A stretch of 64,000 nt of DNA from Blastopirellula retiformator (GTDB lineage: Bacteria > Planctomycetota > Planctomycetia > Pirellulales > Pirellulaceae), in NCBI RefSeq assembly GCF_007859755.1, contig NZ_SJPF01000005.1, positions 186,001 through 250,000 on the forward strand, written 5' to 3'. Position 1 is the first letter of the stretch; the number at the start of each line of letters is the position of its first letter. A program made the position numbers and the translations under genes. A model generated the notes under the pieces. The model was not told the DNA's origin. It saw nothing but the letters and a program-made list of their open reading frames with translations, and did no database searches. Positions 26,840 through 35,650 of this stretch are shown here, piece by piece.

Positions 26840-29242
26840 ATGCTAGCACTGCGCACATTCGCGATTCTCTTGCCGGTAGCCCTGGCGACGACCGGATGCT
26901 TCGCGCTGCGCCACACGGCCAAAACGCCGCCGATTGCTCAAGCGGAAGACGACTTCGACGCTCTGCTGGCCGCATCCAAGCAGACTGTTCCAAACAAGAG
27001 CGAAGCTGAACCGCCGCCACAGACCGAGATTTCTCGCAAACTAAAAATCGCCAATGCCGAGCGGCGACTAACGGCGACGATTCAATTGCCGTCCAAGTCA
27101 GGTCTCCGCGGCAAAGAGGTAGAAACCGACGGCTGGCGGCTAACCGCGACCGACCGGCGATTTCTGAATCCCTTTTTTCGCCAGCCGCATTGGCGACATC
27201 GCGAATTAGATTCGGTCCTGGGCGATCCGCAGCGGGACGAAATCTTGCTGGCCGCCGCCGAAGCGGAGATTCCGCAAATCCAGGCGACCGCCGCGATTGG
27301 ACAGGCGCGGCTGGGCGTTGTCGACGCCGACATCCTGGTCGAGACGGTCGAAAACCGCGAGCTCGCCACGTCGACCCGCTGCGCCGCACTCGAGATGTTG
27401 GCCTTGTCTGGTCAGGCTGCCGCAATTGACCAGCTCTACCAGTCGCGCGACGAGTGGATGGCGCCTTTGGAGACGACGCCCGCCGAGCTGATCAACGCCG
27501 AGAAGCTGGAGACCGAACTGATGCACGCCCTGGCAATGCGGAAAAATGTTCGGGATGACGACCGTCTGCTCGAAGCGTTGGCGTCCAATTACGACGATGT
27601 CCGCGCCGCCGCGCTCGATGCGATGTATCTCGATTGGCACGGCACGTTGCCGCCGGAGGCCCAACTGCTGTTGGAAGACAAGTCCGAGATGGTCGCTTCC
27701 GCCGCTCGGCGAACCGCGGCGCCTTTCGATGTGCTTTCCCGCTGCTACGCATCGGCTTCGATGAGCCGCCGACGCGACGCCGTCTATGGAATGGCCCGAT
27801 TGGGAGATCAGGCCTCACTCGACGCGTTGGGTGGGATCGACGACAACGCGCCGGTGGTCTGTCTGATTGCAGCGATCGACGTCTGGGTGATCCAGGGCGA
27901 GTTCGATCGGATCGCCGATTTCGCATTGCACGACGAGCATCGCGTCCGCTGCGCCGTTGCCGAACAATTGGCGCTCGATCGGGATCGGCAGATGCAGGCG
28001 ATCGCTGCGAAACTGCTGAACGACTCAAGTCCCCAGGTACGTGATAGCGCCCTCGATTCGCTCCAACAATGGCCGCCGCAAGCCGCGACCGAGGTGATGC
28101 TCGCGGCGCTACAGACCAGTGAATCTAGCTACGCCAGTAAGGCGATCGCCAAACGACTCGCCACTCTGCTTGGCGAGCCGCTACCGGCAGTCGATGAGAC
28201 GCCGCAGCAGACTCTCGCCCGGCTTCAGAAAGCGACGCGGTCCAAGTTCGGCGAATCGACCGAAAGTGTCGAGTCCCCCCTGAAGCGAGATATCTCACAT
28301 CAGGCTGCGCTCGAAATGCTCATGCTCGTCCACCAATACGAACAAGCTGCTGCGCCCGCGGAAGCTTCCGCCATTCGTCGGCAGCTGTTGAATGATCGCG
28401 AAACGTTGCTGGAGACGCTCGACTACCTTGCCCCTGAATTGCAGCACGTGCCGCTTCCCCGCCTGCGGTCGACCATTCTGCCAGAGCTGAACGCCGACTT
28501 TGCCGACTGGAAACAGGCTCAGGAGCAGAACGATATGCTGCGGGTATCGGCGCTCCGATCGCTGGCTGCAGCAAGTCGCAAGCACAAGCTGAATCAGTAC
28601 CTGCTGGAACAAATTGCCCTCGCATGTCGCTTGGATGCCGCCGAGGAGGAAATGCACGCCATCCTCGAACTCGTCCAGCAGGACAGTCGCCCAGCGGCGA
28701 CCCGGATCGTCGGCTTGGCGCTGCACCATCGGGCGGCGACGATTCGCCGTCAGGCTGTCGCCTGGTGCGAGCGGTTTACCAATTACGGCTATGGGGAAAT
28801 TCTTTCGACCATGGTCAGCGACCAGGATCGTGGCGTTCGTCTGGCATCGGCGATGACGCTGCGGTATTACCCCGGCCCCTCGACCGAGCTGGCGCTGAAG
28901 CAGACGCTGGCCGACGACGACGCTGAACTGGCGGTTACCGCGGCTGGATCGCTCGCCTATTTGCATAGTGCGGATGGCGTCGACGCGTTGCACCGCTTCT
29001 CGCTCGATCGTGTCGAAAGGACTCGTCGACTCGCCGTTCAGGCGATGGGAACCAGCGGTGAAGAGGCGTTTATCCCGACGTTGATTCGGCTACTAGGCGA
29101 CTCGAAAAGCGTCCAGCATGCGTCGCTGGAGGCTTTGCCGCTAGTCGTCGGCGAAGATGTCGCCGCCCGAGAAAAAGGGTTCCGCGACGTCAACTCACAA
29201 GTCGCCGCCTGGCAGTCGTGGTACGCCGTAACAGTCCGTTGA
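26840..29242 (+). CDS. HEAT-repeat lipoprotein
   Basis: This 800-residue protein has a lipoprotein signal (LRTFAILLPVALATTGC, lipobox ATTGC). The rest is a long array of HEAT-type helical repeats, for example VRAAALDAMYLDWHG, VRCAVAEQLALDRDR, VRDSALDSLQQWPP, VRLASAMTLRYYPGPS and TRRLAVQAMGTSGEEA. Such solenoids serve as protein-binding scaffolds, here probably facing the periplasm. The ATG is directly behind a terminator T-run with no Shine-Dalgarno. The last four codons and the stop are supplied by a solo repeat hairpin (29229-29262). Confidence 0.85.
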   Translation: MLALRTFAILLPVALATTGCFALRHTAKTPPIAQAEDDFDALLAASKQTVPNKSEAEPPPQTEISRKLKIANAERRLTATIQLPSKSGLRGKEVETDGWRLTATDRRFLNPFFRQPHWRHRELDSVLGDPQRDEILLAAAEAEIPQIQATAAIGQARLGVVDADILVETVENRELATSTRCAALEMLALSGQAAAIDQLYQSRDEWMAPLETTPAELINAEKLETELMHALAMRKNVRDDDRLLEALASNYDDVRAAALDAMYLDWHGTLPPEAQLLLEDKSEMVASAARRTAAPFDVLSRCYASASMSRRRDAVYGMARLGDQASLDALGGIDDNAPVVCLIAAIDVWVIQGEFDRIADFALHDEHRVRCAVAEQLALDRDRQMQAIAAKLLNDSSPQVRDSALDSLQQWPPQAATEVMLAALQTSESSYASKAIAKRLATLLGEPLPAVDETPQQTLARLQKATRSKFGESTESVESPLKRDISHQAALEMLMLVHQYEQAAAPAEASAIRRQLLNDRETLLETLDYLAPELQHVPLPRLRSTILPELNADFADWKQAQEQNDMLRVSALRSLAAASRKHKLNQYLLEQIALACRLDAAEEEMHAILELVQQDSRPAATRIVGLALHHRAATIRRQAVAWCERFTNYGYGEILSTMVSDQDRGVRLASAMTLRYYPGPSTELALKQTLADDDAELAVTAAGSLAYLHSADGVDALHRFSLDRVERTRRLAVQAMGTSGEEAFIPTLIRLLGDSKSVQHASLEALPLVVGEDVAAREKGFRDVNSQVAAWQSWYAVTVR

Positions 29243-29262
29243 GAAAATCAACGGACTGCTAA
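29229..29262 (-). repeat. Family 1 repeat, solo end hairpin (copy D)
   Basis: AGTCCGTTGA-GAAAA-TCAACGGACT is identical to the terminal hairpin of the full repeats, in reverse orientation, with the flanking TAAC/CTAA. The other four hairpins are absent. It overlaps the stop codon of the HEAT lipoprotein gene and may act as a terminator. Confidence 0.8.
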
Positions 29263-29275
29263 CCCAAGAGATGGC

Positions 29276-29881
29276 TTATTCCGCGGGGATCGCCGCTGCG
29301 GTTTCTTTCTGCGGCGCCGCCAGCAACATGCAGCCAAGGGCGTACGTGCCGAAGATCGCTCCACAGAAGACGAGATCACCGGTCAGCGTGTAGCGGAAGA
29401 AGGGAAGGGCGGCGACGTAACATTCGACCAGCCCAGCCAGGTTAGGTTCGTACATCGGCAACCCCAAGCCGGCCGCGGTTGCGGTCCAGACGGCGAAGTT
29501 GCTCACCAGGAAGAACAGCACTGCGCCGGCAATCGAAGCGCCCCCGACCATTAGGCCAGTCGAAAGTTTGGCCAACCAACTGTTCAACTGCGGCTGAAAG
29601 CGGCGGACGGCGATTCCCAGGAAGACCGGCAGCGACAGCCCGGCATACACGGCCAACATCACGGGCCAGGAATAGGCGCCAATGACCAGATCGCTGAAAG
29701 TGGTAATCCCGATCGGAACCAGCAGCGCCCAGCGAACGTTAGAGAGCTTGTACCCGGCGAACAGGGCGAGAGCCGCGGTCGGAGCGACGTTCGGATAACC
29801 GACCAGCATCCAGCGGAGCGATACCCCAAGGGAGACCAGCAGCAGGACCAACAGCAGTTGTTCAACGGTTTCTTTTTTCAT
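29276..29881 (-). CDS. Membrane protein resembling DUF6580 / ECF transporter S component
   Basis: The protein has 201 residues from the ATG at 29881. Five or six membrane helices are visible, with the characteristic motifs NVAPTAALALFAGYKL after helix 1 and FSDLVIGAYSWPVMLAVYAG, and a final helix FCGAIFGTYALGCMLL. The size and layout match substrate-binding S components of energy-coupling-factor vitamin transporters. The upstream gene, 44 bases away on the same strand, encodes an exported DUF4430 protein, a domain related to cobalamin carriers, so a joint role in vitamin uptake is possible (inference). Confidence 0.75.
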   Translation of the reverse strand: MKKETVEQLLLVLLLVSLGVSLRWMLVGYPNVAPTAALALFAGYKLSNVRWALLVPIGITTFSDLVIGAYSWPVMLAVYAGLSLPVFLGIAVRRFQPQLNSWLAKLSTGLMVGGASIAGAVLFFLVSNFAVWTATAAGLGLPMYEPNLAGLVECYVAALPFFRYTLTGDLVFCGAIFGTYALGCMLLAAPQKETAAAIPAE

Positions 29882-29925
29882 CTTCTGCTCGCATCGACAC
29901 ATGAGTAAGGCCCCATCTTACACGT

Positions 29926-30315
29926 TTATTCGTATCGCTGAAATCGCCAGAGGATGACGTCGTTGGGCGCGACTTCGACCAGTTCACAGCTTTGTTTCGC
30001 CAACTTGTCGTTGATGCGGAGAATCCAATTTCGCCCATTTCCCTCGTTTTTTTGCCTGTCGAGCGAAAAAACGAACCGCGTCGCGCCCGATCCACGACTT
30101 TGCAGCGCGAAACCGCGGGGATGCTTGCTGGCCGCGGTGGTGACCGAAAAGGCGTTGGCCTCCTCCTTCCAGGGAATCTGCGTGTACCGTTTTTCGCTGC
30201 CGTCGCCGAAATCGAGGACGACCTGGACCGTTTTTTCAGGTTCTGCTGCGAGCGACGCGCCGGAAACCGCGGCTAGCGTCAAGACAAGTCCGAAAAACAG
30301 GCAGCGCGAAACCAT
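29926..30315 (-). CDS. Exported DUF4430 (transcobalamin-like C-terminal domain) protein
   Basis: This 129-residue protein has a cleavable signal peptide (residues 1-23, LVLTLAAVSGASLAA). The mature part has the DUF4430 pattern: VQVVLDFGDGSEK, a middle SRGSGATRFVF strand, NWILRINDKLAKQSC (the W-x-x-x-N-D/G signature) and a terminal P-N-D-V-I-L-W-R-F strand. In animals this fold forms the lid of cobalamin carriers. In bacteria such proteins are found next to transport genes. It is first in a two-gene unit with the S-component-like gene. Confidence 0.75.
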   Translation of the reverse strand: MVSRCLFFGLVLTLAAVSGASLAAEPEKTVQVVLDFGDGSEKRYTQIPWKEEANAFSVTTAASKHPRGFALQSRGSGATRFVFSLDRQKNEGNGRNWILRINDKLAKQSCELVEVAPNDVILWRFQRYE

Positions 30316-30508
30316 GCGGCAACATCCTTCTAATTAGGGCGAGTGAGCGACGGGCGATCATTTTAGCCCGAAACGCCGCCGCTCGCGAGACAGTTGGGGC
30401 GGGTACACGGCTTGCCTGAAACGCTATAATTCCTTCGATGAATTTACCTTACGTCGCTGCAGTATCGCACCGACGATTTGGATTACTCGCGCAGAAGGAC
30501 GCCGCTCG

Positions 30509-32656
30509 ATGTTACCGACCGCAACGATTGAGCTTTCGTTTCCCCAGGCCGGTATCGCCCAGCTGATCTTTAACGACCCAACCAAGGGCGCCAATATTCT
30601 CAGCCGCTCGGTGCTGGACGAATTGGAGAAGCACCTCGACGAGATCGACGGTTGCGACGACATTTACGGCTTGGTGATCGTCTCGGGCAAGCCAGAGATC
30701 TTTATCGCTGGCGCCGATATTCGCGAGTTCGTCGCGTCAGTCGACGCCCCCAAGCAGGAGATCGCCGCGATGAGCCAGCGCGGGCAACAGTTGTTTGCCC
30801 GACTGTCTAGCAGCCGCTATCTGAGCGTCGCCGCGATTGACGGCGTCTGCGTCGGTGGTGGCGCCGAATTGGCGGTCTGGTGCGATCGCCGGATTCTCTC
30901 GACCGGCCCGAAAACGGAACTCGGCTTCCCCGAAGTCAAACTCGGCATCTTCCCCGGTTGGGGAGGAACGGTTCGTTTACCCCGAATTGTGGGGCTAAGC
31001 AACGCAGTCGAAATGATCACCAGCGGCGATTCGGTCGCCGCCGCCGCGGCCGCCAAAATGGGCCTGGCTGATGATGTGACGTCGCCGGATGACCTGGTCG
31101 CCGCCGCGATTCGGATGATTGACCAAGAAAAAGAGACGAAGAGCTACCTGCCGGAGCGCGAAGTCCGCAGCGGCGCGATTTCGCTCAGCGAGACGGAGCT
31201 TGGCTTCCTGGGAGCGACCGCCTCGGCCTATATCCAAGGCCAAACCAAGGGGCAGTATCCAGCGCCGTTGGCGGCGCTGGAAGTATTGCTCGGCGGCGCG
31301 ATGATGGATGCGGCTGCTGCGCTGGAAATGGAGGCGACCGGCCTGGCGGGACTGTTCGGCACGCCGGTCAACGCCGCGCTGATGAACGTCTTCTTCCTGA
31401 CCGATCGCAACAAGAAGGATGTGGGAGTCGAGGACTCGCACGTCGAAAAGACGAAGATCAACTCGGTCAGCGTGATCGGCGCCGGCATCATGGGCGCGGG
31501 AATCGCCGCGGCCAACATTCGCCGCGGCGTCTTTACGACGATGGCCGACGCCAACGAAGAGGCGCTCCGCCGTGGCGTCGCCGGCGTGCTCGACGAAGCG
31601 TCGTACGATCGCGATGTCGGTAAGAAGACGGTCGCCAAAGCGGTGGAAGGCGCCGCGCTGCTGAACGGTTCGACCAGCGACGCCGAAATCACCTCCGCCA
31701 AGCTCGTCATCGAGGCGATCGTCGAGAATCTGGAAGTGAAGCGGAAGATCTACGCCCGGCTAGAACCGCAGCTGGCCGACGATGCGATTCTCGCGTCGAA
31801 CACGTCGACCCTGCCGATCACCAAGCTGGCGGAAGGGCTGGCCAAACCAGAACGCTTCGTCGGCATTCACTTCTTCAACCCGGTTCGCAAAATGAAACTG
31901 GTCGAAGTGATCCGGGGCGAGCAGACCAGCGACGAGACGGTCGCTTCGGCGGTCGCCTACGCCAAGCGGCTCGGTAAGTTCCCGATTGTGGTGAACGACG
32001 GTCCTGGCTTCCTGGTGAATCGCCTGCTGTTCCCGTACATGAACGAGTCGCTCGCTCTGCTGCAAGAAGGGGTCTCGATGGAGCGCATCGATAAGTGCGC
32101 CAAAAAGTTCGGTATGCCAATCGGACCGATCGCGCTGTACGACATGGTCGGCATCGACACCGCCTTTTACGCCGGCCGCACGATGTATGACGCTTTTCCA
32201 GATCGAACGCTCGCCTCGCCGATTTTGCCGGCGCTGGTCAAAGCGGGCCGCCTGGGGAATAAGACGGGACAAGGCTTCTACAACTACGAGAATCGCCGCG
32301 GAAAAGCGGAGCCCGATCCGGCGGTGGCCAAGTACATCGATCCCTACATTCGCGGCACGCCTCGCGACGAGACCGACGCTCAACTGACCGACCGCCTGTT
32401 CTTGCCGATGTTGCTCGAGGCGACGCGTGCGATCGAAGCGAAGATCGTTCGCGACGTTCGCGACATCGACCTTGGCTTGATCTTCGGACTGGGCTTCCCG
32501 CCGTTTAAAGGTGGCCTGATGTTCTGGGCCGACACAATTGGCGCGGCGAAGTTGGTCGAGCGACTCAAGCCTTGGGCCGACCTCGGCAGTCGCTACCAGC
32601 CGACCGAACTGTTGTTGGAGTTGGCCAAGAGCGGCAAGAAATTTTACGAACTGTAA
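30509..32656 (+). CDS. fadJ: Fatty acid oxidation multifunctional protein (enoyl-CoA hydratase / 3-hydroxyacyl-CoA dehydrogenase)
   Basis: This 715-residue protein has the length of FadJ. Residues 1-190 form the crotonase domain with the oxyanion-hole motif FIAGADIREF and the catalytic region GGGAELAVWCDRR and FPEVKLGIFPGWGG. The dehydrogenase NAD site is VSVIGAGIMGAGIAAANIRRG (about 317), with catalytic His in VGIHFFNPVRKM and the VNDGPGFLVNR motif. A second C-terminal HAD domain follows. It performs hydration and dehydrogenation of acyl-CoA intermediates. AAGGA precedes the ATG. It is the first gene of the beta-oxidation operon. Confidence 0.95.
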   Translation: MLPTATIELSFPQAGIAQLIFNDPTKGANILSRSVLDELEKHLDEIDGCDDIYGLVIVSGKPEIFIAGADIREFVASVDAPKQEIAAMSQRGQQLFARLSSSRYLSVAAIDGVCVGGGAELAVWCDRRILSTGPKTELGFPEVKLGIFPGWGGTVRLPRIVGLSNAVEMITSGDSVAAAAAAKMGLADDVTSPDDLVAAAIRMIDQEKETKSYLPEREVRSGAISLSETELGFLGATASAYIQGQTKGQYPAPLAALEVLLGGAMMDAAAALEMEATGLAGLFGTPVNAALMNVFFLTDRNKKDVGVEDSHVEKTKINSVSVIGAGIMGAGIAAANIRRGVFTTMADANEEALRRGVAGVLDEASYDRDVGKKTVAKAVEGAALLNGSTSDAEITSAKLVIEAIVENLEVKRKIYARLEPQLADDAILASNTSTLPITKLAEGLAKPERFVGIHFFNPVRKMKLVEVIRGEQTSDETVASAVAYAKRLGKFPIVVNDGPGFLVNRLLFPYMNESLALLQEGVSMERIDKCAKKFGMPIGPIALYDMVGIDTAFYAGRTMYDAFPDRTLASPILPALVKAGRLGNKTGQGFYNYENRRGKAEPDPAVAKYIDPYIRGTPRDETDAQLTDRLFLPMLLEATRAIEAKIVRDVRDIDLGLIFGLGFPPFKGGLMFWADTIGAAKLVERLKPWADLGSRYQPTELLLELAKSGKKFYEL

Positions 32657-32709
32657 TCACGATCGATTTCCGCCGTGATCGGCGGTACCCATAGCAAAGG
32701 AAGACGGCG

Positions 32710-33870
32710 ATGACGCAAGCCGTAGTGATTGATGGAGTTCGCACGGCGATCGGCCGAGCGCATCCCGAAAAGGGCGTGTATCGCGACGTCCGCAGCGATG
32801 ACCTGGCGGTCGCTTGCGTGCGGGCGCTGTTGTCGCGGACCGGCGTTGATCCGCAGGAAATCGAGGACGTCATCTTTGGCTGCACGCAGCAGACGCTCGA
32901 GCAAGGCTTGAACGTCGGCCGCCTGATTGGCCTGATGGGCGGCGTCGCTCACACTGCCGGCGGCGCGACGATGAACCGCTTGTGCGGCAGTAGTCTGCAG
33001 GCTCTTAACCAGGCTGCCCATAGCATCTTGGCCGGGGGCGAAGACGTCCATATCGTCGGCGGGCTCGAGCACATGCAGCACATCCCGATGGATCATGGGC
33101 TCGACCTCAATTCGAAGCTGTTTCAGCAAACGTCCAAAGCGGCGCTGATGATGGGGATCACGGCCGAGTTCCTCGCCCAGACGCAAGAGATTTCCCGTGG
33201 CGATCAAGACGAGTTCGCCCTGGCCAGCCATAAGAAAGCGACTGCCGCTTTCGCCGCCGGCGAGTTCGAGAAAGAGATCGTTCCGATCTACGGCCGCAAC
33301 GAGGCCGGAGAGCGAACGCTGATCACGATGGATCAGTGCGTCCGCACCGACGCGTCCATTGAGGCCCTTGCGATGCTGCAGCCAGCCTTCATGCCGGGCG
33401 CCGGAACGGTGACCGCCGGCAATAGTTCGCCGCTCAACGACGGCGCTGCGGCGCTGCTGATGATGTCCGACAGCAAGGCGAAAGAGCTGGGTTTGAAGCC
33501 GTTAGTCCGCGTGGTGGCGACTGCCGTCGCTGGCGTTGATCCCAGCGTGATGGGAACTGGCCCGATTCCGGCGACGAAAAAGGTGCTGAAGCGGGCCGGG
33601 CTGAAGCTAGAAGATATCGACTTGATCGAACTGAACGAGGCGTTTGCCGCTCAGTCACTCTCCTGTATCCGTGGATTGAAGCTCGATGTCGAAAACGTGA
33701 ACGTCCGTGGCGGGGCGATCGCCATCGGGCATCCGCTTGGCTGCAGCGGGGCGCGAATCGCGACGACGTTGATTCATACGATGGTCGATCGGAGCGCCAA
33801 GTATGGACTCGCGACGATGTGCATCGGCGCTGGGCAAGGGATCGCGACCATCTTTGAACGGATCGACTAA
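32710..33870 (+). CDS. fadA: Acetyl-CoA C-acyltransferase (3-ketoacyl-CoA thiolase)
   Basis: This 386-residue thiolase has the nucleophilic Cys in [16 protein letters not shown] (about 97), the substrate-site motif [10 protein letters not shown], and the second catalytic His and Cys in [17 protein letters not shown] and MCIGAGQG. It cleaves 3-ketoacyl-CoA with CoA, the last step of the cycle started by the protein encoded 53 bases upstream. GGAAG precedes the ATG. The next gene starts three bases after its stop, so they are co-translated. Confidence 0.96.
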   Translation: MTQAVVIDGVRTAIGRAHPEKGVYRDVRSDDLAVACVRALLSRTGVDPQEIEDVIFGCTQQTLEQGLNVGRLIGLMGGVAHTAGGATMNRLCGSSLQALNQAAHSILAGGEDVHIVGGLEHMQHIPMDHGLDLNSKLFQQTSKAALMMGITAEFLAQTQEISRGDQDEFALASHKKATAAFAAGEFEKEIVPIYGRNEAGERTLITMDQCVRTDASIEALAMLQPAFMPGAGTVTAGNSSPLNDGAAALLMMSDSKAKELGLKPLVRVVATAVAGVDPSVMGTGPIPATKKVLKRAGLKLEDIDLIELNEAFAAQSLSCIRGLKLDVENVNVRGGAIAIGHPLGCSGARIATTLIHTMVDRSAKYGLATMCIGAGQGIATIFERID

Positions 33871-33873
33871 ACG

Positions 33874-35499
33874 ATGGCGGCCCCGATTCAAGGCGATTCG
33901 ATGTTCGAGCTGTTTGTTCGCCGCGTGGCGATCAGCGGCGAGGCGCCAGCGCTCTGGACATACGAAGAGGGCCAATTTCGAAGTTGTACCTGGAACGATT
34001 TGGCGGCCGATGTCGCTGCCGTCGCCGCTAGCTTACGGCGGCTTGGCGTTTCGCCGGGGGAGCGAGTCGCAGTCGAATTGCCGAACTGCCACGAGTGGAT
34101 CGTCGCCGATCTGGCGATTGCCGCGATTGGCGCCGTTAGCGTGCCGCTGCACGTGACCTACAAGAGCGAAGAGCGAATTCGCTTGCTTGAGCACTCGGGC
34201 GCGAAGCGTTCGATTCGCGCTCTCGGCGGCGAGCTGTTCGAGCCGGCCTATAACAACGACGACGTCAGCCTGGTCGATTTGATTGGCTGCAGCGAAATCG
34301 AATCGTGGGAGTTTCTCACCGTCGACGCAGCGCCGCTCGCCCCGTTTTCTTCGCCAAAACCAGAGGACCTGGCGACGATCGTCTATACCAGCGGAACCAC
34401 GGGGCATCCGAAAGGCGTAATGCTATCGCACCGCAATCTGGCGTTTGACGCGCTAGCGCTGGTCGAAGCGTTTGACGACTCTTCCGAAGATCGTCGGCTG
34501 ACGTTTCTGCCGTTCAGCCATTTGTATGCCCGGACCTGCGATCTCTACACGTGGATCATTCTCGGTAACGAACTCGTCTTGGCCCGCTCACGCGAAACGA
34601 TCCTGGACGATTGTAAGCTGATGCGGCCGACGTTGATCAACGGAGTTCCGTACTTCTATCAGAAGGTGGCTGACGCGGTTCGAGCGGAAGGGAAGATCGA
34701 CCAGCCGGGAACGCTGCAAAAAATGTTGGGCGGGCGAATTAAAATGTTCGCCTGCGGCGGCGCACCGCTGGCGGACTACGCAGCTGATATTTTTGCCAAG
34801 CAAGAGTCGCCGGTACGCAACGGTTATGGCCTGTCAGAGTCGGCGCCGGTCATCTCGGCTTCATCGCGCCGGATCTATCGCCCCCGCAGCGTCGGTCGGG
34901 CTTTGCCAGGCGTCGAAGTCCGTATCGCCGACGATGGCGAGGTTTTGACGCGTGGCCCGCACGTGATGCAAGGGTATTACAAGGACGCAGCGGCTACCGC
35001 CGAAGTGATCGACGGGGACGGTTGGTTGCACACCGGCGACTTGGGGCATCTGGACGACGATCAGTTTCTATTCATTACGGGGCGGAAGAAAGAATTGATC
35101 GTCACGGCGACCGGCAAGAAGGTCGCGCCGGCGCAGATCGAATCGGCGCTCGCCTCGGATCCGCTGATCGCTCAGGCAATCGTCGTCGGTGAGGGTAAGA
35201 ACTTTCTGGCGGCGCTGGTCGTGCCCAATCCCGAGGCGCTGCGAGAGTTCATCCGCCAGAAACGGCTATGGGTGTTCTCGAAGCGGGGCGCATTGCGGCA
35301 TCGCAAAGTGCTGGCCGTCTATCGCGAGCGGATTGATCGCCTGTTGGCCGACCATCCCAAGCACGAGCAGATCGTGCGGTTCACGCTGTTGGGACGGGGA
35401 TTTACGCCGGACTCGGGCGAGATGACGCCCAAGCTGTCTTTGCGCCGCGAGCTAATCCAGCAAAACTGCGCGGCCGAAATCGCGGCCCTCTATCGATAG
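33874..35499 (+). CDS. Long-chain fatty acid-CoA ligase (AMP-forming)
   Basis: This 541-residue protein of the ANL superfamily has the P-loop-like motif VYTSGTTGHPKGVMLSHRN (about 168), the A5 motif NGYGLSESAPVIS (about 312) and the A7/A8 hinge GDLGHLDDDQFLFITGRKKELI. The Lys in the C-terminal A10 region is present (LSLRRELI stretch). It activates fatty acids with ATP and CoA to feed the neighbouring beta-oxidation enzymes. A second ATG (33901) lies nine codons in and could be the real start. It is the third gene of the operon. Confidence 0.94.
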   Translation: MAAPIQGDSMFELFVRRVAISGEAPALWTYEEGQFRSCTWNDLAADVAAVAASLRRLGVSPGERVAVELPNCHEWIVADLAIAAIGAVSVPLHVTYKSEERIRLLEHSGAKRSIRALGGELFEPAYNNDDVSLVDLIGCSEIESWEFLTVDAAPLAPFSSPKPEDLATIVYTSGTTGHPKGVMLSHRNLAFDALALVEAFDDSSEDRRLTFLPFSHLYARTCDLYTWIILGNELVLARSRETILDDCKLMRPTLINGVPYFYQKVADAVRAEGKIDQPGTLQKMLGGRIKMFACGGAPLADYAADIFAKQESPVRNGYGLSESAPVISASSRRIYRPRSVGRALPGVEVRIADDGEVLTRGPHVMQGYYKDAAATAEVIDGDGWLHTGDLGHLDDDQFLFITGRKKELIVTATGKKVAPAQIESALASDPLIAQAIVVGEGKNFLAALVVPNPEALREFIRQKRLWVFSKRGALRHRKVLAVYRERIDRLLADHPKHEQIVRFTLLGRGFTPDSGEMTPKLSLRRELIQQNCAAEIAALYR

Positions 35500-35650
35500 C
35501 CGCCGCAGCAGTGTCGTAACGAATAGGAGATTCCTGCCGTTTGTAACCCTATGGAAAATATGGGGTTATGCCGCAAATGCCCTGGACGGGCCCCGTGCCG
35601 ATTGGCGTTTGTGCGGTAAAATGGAGTACACCCTTGGAAGGAGACCGCCG

